From: Verrucomicrobiota bacterium
GTDB taxonomy: Bacteria > Verrucomicrobiota > Verrucomicrobiia > Verrucomicrobiales > Akkermansiaceae
Direction of reading: 5' to 3'
NCBI GenBank assembly: GCA_030835305.1
Contig: JAURPJ010000126.1
Location: 37,363-101,362 of the forward strand
DNA length: 64,000 bases
A program made the position numbers and the translations under genes. Below are positions 36,230-43,885 of the stretch, piece after piece; within the stretch, counting starts at the first letter, position 1; every line of letters starts with the position of its first letter. The notes under the pieces were generated by a model. It worked only from the letters and a program-made list of their open reading frames with translations. It made no database searches and was not told the DNA's origin.

Positions 36230-36636
36230 AACTGACGAAAGTAGTCCTGTGGATCTCTCGCTTGTCCGCGCTTGATCCAGTAGCTCTCCGCCTTGGGATT
36301 CAATCGACGTTTTAGAGCATCGTATCGAAAGAGCCTCATCATGAGACCAATCGGAAAAACGAGCAGATAGAAGACAAGAGCCAACAGAACGTGCGAAACA
36401 ATCCACCCGATTGGAAAAACCGCGGCCAGCCAGCCCGCAAAAATCCACTTCCGAAACGGAGGCACAAGGTGGTAGGTCAGGATGATCAGGCCCGAAGCAA
36501 TCCAGATCCATTGCGCCAGTTCAGGAGCTCCAAAACGCCATTTCGCAAACCCTCCGATCATTCCCCCAAAAAGCGCGAACAAGGGGCCGAACCAGAGGAG
36601 TTCCTTGCGACTGAATTCCTTCCTCAGCGTGATCAC
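36226..36636 (-). CDS. SxtJ family membrane protein
   Basis: 136 residues from a GTG at 36636 that overlaps the carbamoyltransferase stop in GTGA; a longer frame to 36717 lies inside that gene and is not supported. Hydrophobic segments are LLWFGPLFALFGGMIGGFA, WIWIASGLIILTYHLV and WLAAVFPIGWIVSHVLLALV followed by LLVFPIGLMMRLF, and the C-terminal basic part has YWIKRGQ. The arrangement fits the SxtJ family, named from the saxitoxin cluster, which travels with NodU/CmcH-type carbamoyltransferases. Function unknown, probably a helper for carbamoyl transfer to a membrane-associated substrate. Confidence 0.85.
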   Translation of the reverse strand: MITLRKEFSRKELLWFGPLFALFGGMIGGFAKWRFGAPELAQWIWIASGLIILTYHLVPPFRKWIFAGWLAAVFPIGWIVSHVLLALVFYLLVFPIGLMMRLFRYDALKRRLNPKAESYWIKRGQARDPQDYFRQF

Positions 36637-38426
36637 TCTCCGCCCCCTTTCTTCTTCTCTTTCAGCAACACCAGATCCTCGAGAACCAGCACATCCATTT
36701 CCGTTGCCATAAAACAACGATAAGCGTCATCGGGATCACACACGATGGGCTCACCCCGGACATTGAAACTGGTATTCACCACCATCGGGCAACCGGTGAG
36801 TTCTTCAAATGCTGACACCACCTTGTAATAAAAACCGTGTCGCCCTGCGTCCAGGGTCTGCACCCGTGCCGAATCGTCCACATGGGTGATCGCCGGAACC
36901 TCCGAGCGCACCGCATGAAGTCGCTCCAACCCGCTTGCCTCCGAAACGTTTCCTTTTATTCTCCGGCTCCCCTGGACCTTGGTCACCAGAAGCATGTAGG
37001 GGCTTTCCTGCCCTTCCTCAAACTCGAACCAATGAGCAGCCCTATCTGCGAGGACGGATGGCGCGAAAGGGCGAAATGACTCCCGGTATTTGATTTTCAG
37101 GTTAATCACCCGCTGCATCGAATCGCTCCGCGGATCCCCAAGAATACTGCGACACCCGAGGGCCCGTGGACCGAATTCCATTCTTCCCTGCATCAACCCG
37201 ACCACATTGCCGGCTGCGATTTGCCTTGCGACCCAGCGGGCCCGTTCCTCTTCACCGTCAATCACTTCGTAAACCGCTCCTTCACGCGCAACGGTCTTGA
37301 GACAATCCTCTCGGCTAAAGCAAGGCCCCAGCAGGGACCCTTTTTGAGAATCGCTCCTCCCGGTGTCACGAGGTTTCTCAAGGAGTTGATGCCAGATGAA
37401 TTGTGCCACTCCGAGCGCTCCTCCGGCATCATTTGAAGCAGGCTGGATCCAGAGATCGTCAAAGATTCCTTCCGCAAGAATTCTGCCATTCCCAACGCAG
37501 TTTAATGCCACTCCGCCGGCGAGACAGAGATTCGGCATTCCAGTCATGGCACGGACATGGCGGGCACAGCGAACCATGATCTCTTCCGTCACTTTCTGAA
37601 TCGAGGCCGCGACATCCATGTGATGTTGATCGAGATCCGATTCAGGCTCACGTGCCGGACTTCCAAACAAACTCTCAAACTTTCTGGAAATCATCGAGAG
37701 CCCCGAGGTGTAATCGAAGTACGACATGTCCATGCGGAAGGAACCATCGTTTTTCACGTCCAAAAGGTGCTCAAAAATCAAATCGTAAAACCGTGGCTCA
37801 CCATAGGGGGCCAGGCCCATCAGTTTGTATTCCCCGCCATTCACCTGAAATCCGCAATATTGGGTAAACGCGGAATACAACAGACCAAGCGAGTGGGGAA
37901 AATGGAGTTCGTGCGTCAACTCGATCTGATTCCCCCTTCCCGTTCCAATACTTGTGGTGGCCCATTCCCCCACCCCGTCCAGGGTGAGAATGGCGGCCTC
38001 CTCGAATGGGGACGGGAAGAAGGCACTGGCAGCGTGCGACTCATGGTGCTCCGTGAAGACAAACCTCTTGCGATAGTCTCCGCCCAGCGCCTTCCGCATC
38101 TCACGGGGCAAATGCAACTTCTGCTGCAACCAAACCGGAATAGATTTGAAGAAGGAACGAATTCCAAGAGGAGCGGTAGCCACGTAGGTCTCCAGCAAGC
38201 GCTCGAATTTAAGGAAGGGTTTATCGTAAAATCCAACGTGATCGAGATCGCCCGCCGAAATGCCTGCTTCGGTGAGGCAGTATTCGACCGCCTGCTTCGG
38301 AAACCCAGCGTCATGTTTGACCCGGCTGAAGCGCTCTTCCTGGGCCGCCGCCACAATCTCGCCATCGACCAGGAGGACTGCCGCCGAGTCGTGGTAAAAT
38401 GCCGAGATCCCCAAGATTGCCGCCAT
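36633..38426 (-). CDS. Carbamoyltransferase (NodU/CmcH family)
   Basis: 597 residues, complete. N-terminal ASKHA-type domain: ILGISAFYHDSAAVLLVDG, AAQEERFSRVKHDAGFP, HHESHAASAFFPSPF, LTLDGVGEWATTSIG and NGGEYKLMGLAPYG. The C-terminal YrdC-like domain has GRMEFGPRALGCRSILGDP and YKVVSAFEELTGCPMVVNTS. The reaction uses carbamoyl phosphate and ATP to carbamoylate a hydroxyl group; CmcH acts on cephem, NodU on Nod factors. Neighbours SxtJ and DUF5989 on the same strand mark the lipid- or polysaccharide-associated subgroup, so the substrate is probably an envelope glycan (inference). Confidence 0.95.
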   Translation of the reverse strand: MAAILGISAFYHDSAAVLLVDGEIVAAAQEERFSRVKHDAGFPKQAVEYCLTEAGISAGDLDHVGFYDKPFLKFERLLETYVATAPLGIRSFFKSIPVWLQQKLHLPREMRKALGGDYRKRFVFTEHHESHAASAFFPSPFEEAAILTLDGVGEWATTSIGTGRGNQIELTHELHFPHSLGLLYSAFTQYCGFQVNGGEYKLMGLAPYGEPRFYDLIFEHLLDVKNDGSFRMDMSYFDYTSGLSMISRKFESLFGSPAREPESDLDQHHMDVAASIQKVTEEIMVRCARHVRAMTGMPNLCLAGGVALNCVGNGRILAEGIFDDLWIQPASNDAGGALGVAQFIWHQLLEKPRDTGRSDSQKGSLLGPCFSREDCLKTVAREGAVYEVIDGEEERARWVARQIAAGNVVGLMQGRMEFGPRALGCRSILGDPRSDSMQRVINLKIKYRESFRPFAPSVLADRAAHWFEFEEGQESPYMLLVTKVQGSRRIKGNVSEASGLERLHAVRSEVPAITHVDDSARVQTLDAGRHGFYYKVVSAFEELTGCPMVVNTSFNVRGEPIVCDPDDAYRCFMATEMDVLVLEDLVLLKEKKKGGGE

Positions 38427-38433
38427 CTTCCGG

Positions 38434-38649
38434 CTAGAAAAAGGGATAAATGAAGGGAGCCAAGGGCGTCTGGCTAATGATCACCAGAACAATCAGGAGG
38501 AAGAGCACGATCAGAATGGGAGTCAGCCACCACTTTTTGTTCTGGCGCAAAAACCCCCAAAATTCGCTCATAAATCCGGGCTGCCGATCTTCCGCCATCT
38601 CAGAAAACTCCGTTGTGGATTGCGATTGGGGGAATTGTCGTTCAGCCAT
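38434..38649 (-). CDS. DUF5989 family small membrane protein
   Basis: 71 residues from an ATG at 38649. A polar, Gln/Ser/Glu-rich N-terminus is followed by FLRQNKKWWLTPILIVLFLL and IVLVIISQTPLAPFIYPFF, the conserved signature of DUF5989, which always sits beside carbamoyltransferase and SxtJ genes. An internal ATG (MSEFWGF) would shorten it to the conserved core. The stop is 7 bases before the carbamoyltransferase start, making it the first gene of this operon. One membrane helix; function unknown. Confidence 0.88.
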   Translation of the reverse strand: MAERQFPQSQSTTEFSEMAEDRQPGFMSEFWGFLRQNKKWWLTPILIVLFLLIVLVIISQTPLAPFIYPFF

Positions 38650-38867
38650 GCCAAACAGTAGCCAAAATTTCACGGATCTTTCCAGCAGGAAAGATAATCT
38701 GGAACCTACTTCTTCGAGGGTAGGAAAGACGGAATCGATGATTACTTTTCCCTCGCCAATCGGGCCTCCGGACGTTCTACTGATGGGGAACGTGGGATTG
38801 AAAAGGGGTGATTAGACCATCCACGCCCCCTAGGTTGTAACCTCCCCAAAAAGTCTTCAAACAATCT

Positions 38868-41294
38868 ATGAAAACCCGATCACTCTTGAAAATTCTAGCC
38901 GTCTCCGGCCTGCTGACAGCAGGCGGCCACGCTGCTGATCTCTTCCTGCAGGCTCGAACGCAGGTTTCGTCTAACAACGCCAACTTCGATATCTCGGTCT
39001 TTGACGGCAACGCCGGCTACAATGACCGTGGGAATGGAGGCGCCGAGCCTGGCGTTCCAGCTTTCCGCAACACCTTCGGCGAGGGCACCGTGGCCGACTA
39101 TAATTTCGTGGGCAACGAGGGCACCGGCAGTCCGCTGGTCACCTACGCGAGCGGGACCGCAGGCTTGATTCCAACTCCCACCGCTCCGCCTGAAAATACT
39201 CATGGCAACGGAGAGGACTGGGCAAACGTTTGGACCACCAGCGACCCGGGCGCGGACCTCGAATTTTCGGGATCGCCCAAAGATCACAACCCCACCAACA
39301 CCATCGGGGCAGCCAATACCTTTGCCCGCGCCGCCGAGGTCACGGGAACCATTGACATCTCCTCCTTGACAGTTGGAACAGTCTATATTCCCCACGGTAC
39401 TTTCATCAACAACTGGACCGTCACCCTCACCATGTCCGGTCCGGGACAGGACGACATCGTTGTCACCGACACCCAGGGTGGAAACGGTCCGGGAACCAAC
39501 CTTGGCTGGATCTCCGAGTTCAATTTTGTCGACGCAGCTGCTTATGACACTATCACCTATAATTACACCAACGCCGATCGTGACGGATCCCGTGCCCGCT
39601 TTATGGGTGTCATCCTCACAGGTAGCGTAGCGGCCGACCCCGATGATATTGATAGCGACTTCATCCCCGACCTTTGGGAGGACGAACACTTCGGTAACGA
39701 CGATGGCATTGTCCAACCCACCGATCTCACCGGAACCGACGGGACCGGAGATGCCGACGGCGACGGCGCCACCGAGCGGCAGGAGGAAGCAGCACAATCG
39801 GACCCCAACGTTCCGGATAGCGATGGGGATACCCTGACCGATGGAGAAGAAATCAACACCCACGGGAGTGACCCCACCCTTCAGGATACCGATGGTGATA
39901 CCCTTAGGGACGACGCCGAGGTCAACATCCATATGAGTGATCCCACCCTCCAGGATACCGATGGCGATACCCTCAACGATGACGAAGAGGTCGTCGAAGG
40001 GACCGACGGCTTTGTCACCAATCCCGCGCTTCCCGACAGCGACGACGATGGCGTTCGTGACGATGTTGATACCAAGCCCAACGAGCCCACCAATGACAAC
40101 GACGGAGACGGACTTGGAAACCGAGAAGAGCGCGACGATTACCAAACCGACCCTCTCTCGGACGACTCTGATGGAGATAGCATTCTCGATGGCGAGGAAG
40201 TGGAAGCCGGAGAAGATGGCTTTGTGACTAATCCCAATGAGGCCGACTCCGACCTGGACGGTTTCACCGACGCCATTGAAATCAACGGCGGCTCAGATCC
40301 CACCAACGCCGACTCCGTTCCCGGGGGCGTTTCCAATCTTGGCTTTATCGAGCGGGTGCAGGTTTCCACCAACAATGCCAACTTTGATATCTCGGTCGTT
40401 CCCGGCGCAGCCGGTTACAATGACCGCGGCATCGGCGGTGCCGAACCCGGTACGCCCAGCTTCCGCACCCCCTTTGGTGAAGGCACCGTTCTCGACTACA
40501 ACTTTGTCGGCAACGAGGGCACCGGAAGCGCCCTTACAACCTACGCCAGCGGAGAAGCCGGCCTTATTCCAACCCCCACCGCACCGAGTGCAAACGTTCA
40601 CGGAAGTGGAGAGAACTGGGCAAACGTCTGGACCGTCAGCGATCCGGGCCAGGAAATGGACTTTGCTGCCTCGATCAAAGATCACAACCCCACCAACACG
40701 ATTGGTGCGGCCAACACCTTTGCCCGCGCCGCCGAGGTGACGGGAACGGTCGACATCAGCGACATCGACGAAGGCACCCTTTACTTTCCCCACGGGACCT
40801 TCATTAACCAATGGACCCTCACCCTGACGATGTCAGGAGCCGGCCAGCCTGATATTGTTGCCCTGGACACACAAGATGTCAACGGACCGGGAACCAACTT
40901 CGGCTGGATCACCACCTTCAACTTTATCAACAAAGGCGGTTATGACACCATTACCTATAATTACACCAATGCCGACCGCGATGGTTCACGCGCCCGCTTC
41001 ATGGGAGTCATCCTGGTCGCTGAGTCGAATCCAGTTCCATTGGAAATTACGGATCTTGCGTTCTCCCGCGAAACCGGACCGGACAACATCATCGTTGATC
41101 TGACCTTCAACTCCAAGGAGGGACGAACCTACAGCATCTTCACCAGTGCGGATCTATCGCTCCCACTGGAGAGCTGGCTTGAATTGGACGACGGATACGA
41201 AGGGAGTGATGGAAGCAGTATTTTCACAGTCAATTACAATGGGAGCGGTCTTCCACTCACTGACAAACAGTTCTTTGTCGTAAGAGAAAACTAA
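38868..41294 (+). CDS. Secreted calcium-binding protein with two copies of an unrecognised domain
   Basis: 808 residues with signal peptide (LAVSGLLTAGGHAA). Two ~220-residue copies of the same domain, residues ~25-260 and ~490-725, each with QVS(S/T)NNANFDISV, YNDRG, GTV.DYNFVGNEGTGS, AANTFARAAEV, PHGTFIN.WT.TLTMSG and YTNADRDGSRARFMGVIL. Between them lie about eight thrombospondin type 3-like calcium loops (DSDGDTLTDGEE, DTDGDTLRDDAE, DNDGDGLGNREE). The end is a ~80-residue beta domain (LEITDLAFSRETG to the stop). The two copies are highly similar, so one is a duplicate. It is followed by a PEP-CTERM protein with a third copy. Function unknown; a cell-surface or matrix role is likely. Confidence 0.85.
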   Translation: MKTRSLLKILAVSGLLTAGGHAADLFLQARTQVSSNNANFDISVFDGNAGYNDRGNGGAEPGVPAFRNTFGEGTVADYNFVGNEGTGSPLVTYASGTAGLIPTPTAPPENTHGNGEDWANVWTTSDPGADLEFSGSPKDHNPTNTIGAANTFARAAEVTGTIDISSLTVGTVYIPHGTFINNWTVTLTMSGPGQDDIVVTDTQGGNGPGTNLGWISEFNFVDAAAYDTITYNYTNADRDGSRARFMGVILTGSVAADPDDIDSDFIPDLWEDEHFGNDDGIVQPTDLTGTDGTGDADGDGATERQEEAAQSDPNVPDSDGDTLTDGEEINTHGSDPTLQDTDGDTLRDDAEVNIHMSDPTLQDTDGDTLNDDEEVVEGTDGFVTNPALPDSDDDGVRDDVDTKPNEPTNDNDGDGLGNREERDDYQTDPLSDDSDGDSILDGEEVEAGEDGFVTNPNEADSDLDGFTDAIEINGGSDPTNADSVPGGVSNLGFIERVQVSTNNANFDISVVPGAAGYNDRGIGGAEPGTPSFRTPFGEGTVLDYNFVGNEGTGSALTTYASGEAGLIPTPTAPSANVHGSGENWANVWTVSDPGQEMDFAASIKDHNPTNTIGAANTFARAAEVTGTVDISDIDEGTLYFPHGTFINQWTLTLTMSGAGQPDIVALDTQDVNGPGTNFGWITTFNFINKGGYDTITYNYTNADRDGSRARFMGVILVAESNPVPLEITDLAFSRETGPDNIIVDLTFNSKEGRTYSIFTSADLSLPLESWLELDDGYEGSDGSSIFTVNYNGSGLPLTDKQFFVVREN
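39830..40320 (+). repeat. Thrombospondin type 3-like repeat tract
   Basis: Repeating GATACCGATGG(C/T)GATACCCT units encode DTDGDTL calcium loops in the middle of the gene at 38868-41294. Similarity is highest at 39837-39990, where two units are nearly identical at the nucleotide level, indicating recent unit duplication. Confidence 0.75.
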
Positions 41295-41382
41295 ACGAAG
41301 GCCCCTTCTTTCAATTTGACAAAAACCTCTTGACATATTTCACCACCTACGTTTGTTAATTGGAGACTGACCTACATAAAAT

Positions 41383-42207
41383 ATGAAAAAATGCAAAATA
41401 ACGATCCTAACCGCTCTTTTGCTGGGTGCAGTCGGTGCAAACGCCGCCTCGCTGGTATTAACCTCGCGAACGCAGGTTTCCTCCAATAACGCCAACTTCG
41501 ACATTTCGGTCTTCGACGGAAATGCGAAATATAACGACCGGGGCCTCGGTGGTAGCGAACCAGGCGTCCCCACCTCGCAGACGACTCTCGGTGATGGTAC
41601 CGTCCTGAGTTACAATTTCGTCGGCAATGAGGGAACTGGGAGTGCCTTGACAACTTACGCAAGTGGTGGATCAAGGACTCCAACCCCCACGGCTCCGGCT
41701 GCCAGCGTTCATGGCAATGGCGAGGATTGGGCAAATGTCTGGACCACCAATGACCCCGGAGCCGCCCTTGACTTCGGTGGTTCCACTAAAAATCACAATC
41801 CCACCGGGATCGCCGGAGCCGTTAACACTTTCGCGAGAGCCGCCGAAGTTGATGGCTCTATCGATATTACCGGACTGGCCTCAGGTGATATCTACATTCC
41901 CCATGGAACCTTTATCAACCAGTGGACGCTTACTCTGACGATGAGCGGACCGGGCCAAACCGATGTTGTCGCCTTTGACACACAAGATATCAACGGGCCA
42001 GGAACCAACTTGGGCTGGATCACCAACTTCACCTTCACCAACGAAGGTCAGTACGACACGATCTCCTACAATTACACCAATGCCGACCGGGACGGCTCTC
42101 GCGCCCGCTTCATGGGTGTCGTGCTGACTCCGCAGGCCATTCCAGAGCCCTCTTCTCTGGCGCTGCTCGGACTTGCCGGCCTCGGCCTGTTGCGCCGCCG
42201 ACGCTAA
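41383..42207 (+). CDS. PEP-CTERM protein with the same unrecognised domain
   Basis: 274 residues with signal peptide (LLGAVGANAA). One copy of the domain duplicated in the preceding gene: QVSSNNANFDISVFDG, YNDRGLGGSEPG, YNFVGNEGTGSALTTYASG, YIPHGTFINQWTLTLTMSG and YTNADRDGSRARFMGVVL. The C-terminus is a PEP-CTERM sorting signal, IPEPSSLALLGLAGLGLL followed by RRRR, which directs the protein to the exosortase pathway and export of exopolysaccharide-associated proteins. No exosortase gene is in the window. The gap to the previous stop is 88 bases; a strong terminator follows. Confidence 0.88.
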   Translation: MKKCKITILTALLLGAVGANAASLVLTSRTQVSSNNANFDISVFDGNAKYNDRGLGGSEPGVPTSQTTLGDGTVLSYNFVGNEGTGSALTTYASGGSRTPTPTAPAASVHGNGEDWANVWTTNDPGAALDFGGSTKNHNPTGIAGAVNTFARAAEVDGSIDITGLASGDIYIPHGTFINQWTLTLTMSGPGQTDVVAFDTQDINGPGTNLGWITNFTFTNEGQYDTISYNYTNADRDGSRARFMGVVLTPQAIPEPSSLALLGLAGLGLLRRRR

Positions 42208-42230
42208 ACGGTGATTGTCATCTAGATTTC

Positions 42231-42264
42231 AAAAAGCCGCGCAGTCCGCTGCGTGGCTTTTTTT
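42231..42264 (+). terminator. Rho-independent terminator after the PEP-CTERM gene
   Basis: AAAGCC(G)CGCAG, loop TCCG, CTGCG(T)GGCTTT and a run of T. The stem has about 11 paired bases with one internal mismatch. The A run at the other end means that it can also terminate the converging cysteine desulfurase gene. Confidence 0.85.
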
Positions 42265-42274
42265 ATTGCCCGGC

Positions 42275-43456
42275 TCAGGAATAAACCACAACCGGACCCA
42301 CTCCACTGCCACCCTGCACCTGACGGAGTTTTTCCACCGCCATTTTAATTCGCTCCACCGCTTCATCGGTGTCTTCTCTAGTCGTGAAACTTGAGAAAGA
42401 AATCCGCAAACTGCTTTTCGCTTGATCGTCGGAAATCCCCATCGCTTTCTGCACATGACTTGGCTGCTGTTTTCCGGTCATGCAGGCACTTCCGGTCGAG
42501 ATCTGCACACCGGATTCATCCAGCAAGATGAGCAAGCCCGCGCCTTCGCAACCTTCAAAGGAAACATGAGCGCAGGTCGGCACGCGGTGCTCGCGGGAGC
42601 CATTCAAGATCACACCCTCGATTTCTTCGCAGAGCCGGTTTTCAAGATGATCACGGTTCGCCGCCACGCCGGCGTGTTGATCTTTCTCCAGAGCAGCCTT
42701 CATCAAAGCGGCCGCCTTCCCGAGACCAACAATATAGGGCACATTTTCCGTGCCACTTCGGTGCCCAAACTCCTGTCCGCCCCCGCGAATGAGGGGCTCA
42801 AACCGGACTCCTTCGCGCAAATAAAGCGCGCCGATACCCTTCGGCGCGTGAAACTTGTGACCGCTGATGCTCAGAAAATCCACCGGCACCTCGCGCACGT
42901 TGACCGCCGTCTTACCAACCGCCTGGATGGCATCGGTATGGAAGGCGATTCCGTTCTCCTTCGCGATTTCACATGCCTCTCCCACCGGCTGGATCACCCC
43001 GGTCTCGTTATTTGCCCACATGATGCTGGAGAAGCCGGTCTCGGCGCCCTCGCACGCTTCGCGAAATTCATCAAGCCGAAGTCGCCCCTCTTCGTCCACC
43101 CCGCAACGATGAACCTCGAACCCAACATCTTTCATCGCCTGACACGGCCGTAAAACCGCACTGTGTTCAATTTCTCCCGTGATCACGCGTGAGGTCTTTC
43201 GCCCGTATACGCGCGCCAGTGACTTTAAAACCATATTGTTGGACTCCGTCCCGCAACCAGTGAAAATCACTTCGTCCTCCTTGGCTCCGATCAATTCCGC
43301 CACCTGCCCACGCGCCTCGGCAATGGCCTTCTTGACCATCCGGCTCGCCCGATATCCGCTCGAAGGATTGTGAAAATGCTCCGTCAAAAAGGGCATCATG
43401 GCCTCCACCACTTCGGGATGCACCGCCGTCGTCGCGTGGTTATCGAGATAGATCAT
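42275..43456 (-). CDS. Cysteine desulfurase (NifS/IscS family)
   Basis: 393 residues, PLP-dependent, releasing sulfur from cysteine as an enzyme persulfide for Fe-S clusters and thionucleosides. YLDNHATTAVHPEV at the N-terminus, GTESNN in the PLP-phosphate region, HTDAIQAVGK, the Schiff-base lysine in SGHKFHAPKG (Lys201), and the catalytic Cys325 in STGSACMTGKQQPSHV. The loop around the Cys is of the NifS/IscS type (class I) with a long flexible segment. No iscU or iscA partner follows, so it may be a housekeeping or tRNA-modification desulfurase. It could also provide selenium for the SelB-dependent pathway, which is only a guess. Confidence 0.94.
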   Translation of the reverse strand: MIYLDNHATTAVHPEVVEAMMPFLTEHFHNPSSGYRASRMVKKAIAEARGQVAELIGAKEDEVIFTGCGTESNNMVLKSLARVYGRKTSRVITGEIEHSAVLRPCQAMKDVGFEVHRCGVDEEGRLRLDEFREACEGAETGFSSIMWANNETGVIQPVGEACEIAKENGIAFHTDAIQAVGKTAVNVREVPVDFLSISGHKFHAPKGIGALYLREGVRFEPLIRGGGQEFGHRSGTENVPYIVGLGKAAALMKAALEKDQHAGVAANRDHLENRLCEEIEGVILNGSREHRVPTCAHVSFEGCEGAGLLILLDESGVQISTGSACMTGKQQPSHVQKAMGISDDQAKSSLRISFSSFTTREDTDEAVERIKMAVEKLRQVQGGSGVGPVVVYS

Positions 43457-43504
43457 TGAAGAGATGTAATGCGCCCCCTAGCTTTCGGCAAGCCGTTCTC
43501 CAAC

Positions 43505-43882
43505 ATGTCCATTCGCCGCCTACGCCAAATCCTGACCTACCTCACGGTCATCCTTGCCACCCTTGTTGCTATGCTGCTCTTCCAGCGCTACCAGCAGCAA
43601 AAGGGACTCCGCGCCGTAGCCGCTGAAATCACCACCACTTGCCAACTTCCCGAGATCCCCGAGGAAATCGACGTTCGACACGCTCACATTGATCCTTCTG
43701 AAAATCAGGATTTTATCGATGTCATCCTCACTCTCAGCGGCCCGACTGAAACTCTCGACAAATGGCTTGAAAAGGTCGACGAGTGGGAGAAAAAACGTCC
43801 GGGCGTGATTCAGAACCACCGGATTCGTGAAGCGGAAATGAGTTCCCGGGTCGACTTCACCGCTGAAGTTTACTTAAAGTAA
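43505..43882 (+). CDS. Membrane-anchored hypothetical protein, 125 residues
   Basis: I take the ATG at 43505 (MSIRRLRQI) instead of 43469 because it sits directly before the membrane helix ILTYLTVILATLVAMLLF. The periplasmic part is charged and helical (DEWEKKRPGVIQNHRIREAE) with a strand pattern DFIDVILTLSG, as in small modified-ferredoxin-like folds. Family not recognised. The stop lies three bases before the ATG of the sulfatase at 43886, so the two are translated from one message. Confidence 0.65.
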   Translation: MSIRRLRQILTYLTVILATLVAMLLFQRYQQQKGLRAVAAEITTTCQLPEIPEEIDVRHAHIDPSENQDFIDVILTLSGPTETLDKWLEKVDEWEKKRPGVIQNHRIREAEMSSRVDFTAEVYLK

Positions 43883-43885
43883 TGC

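Noticed and set aside
37557..38453. 298-codon open frame on the plus strand opposite the carbamoyltransferase
   Set aside because: The minus-strand protein is a certain carbamoyltransferase; the plus frame has no motif.
38895..40145. 416-codon open frame on the minus strand
   Set aside because: Antisense shadow of the calcium-repeat gene; its Val/Gly/Ile periodicity mirrors the Asp-rich repeats.
39830..40320. CRISPR-like regular repeats
   Set aside because: The repeats are in-frame protein-coding calcium loops of variable spacing, with no constant direct repeat and unique spacers.
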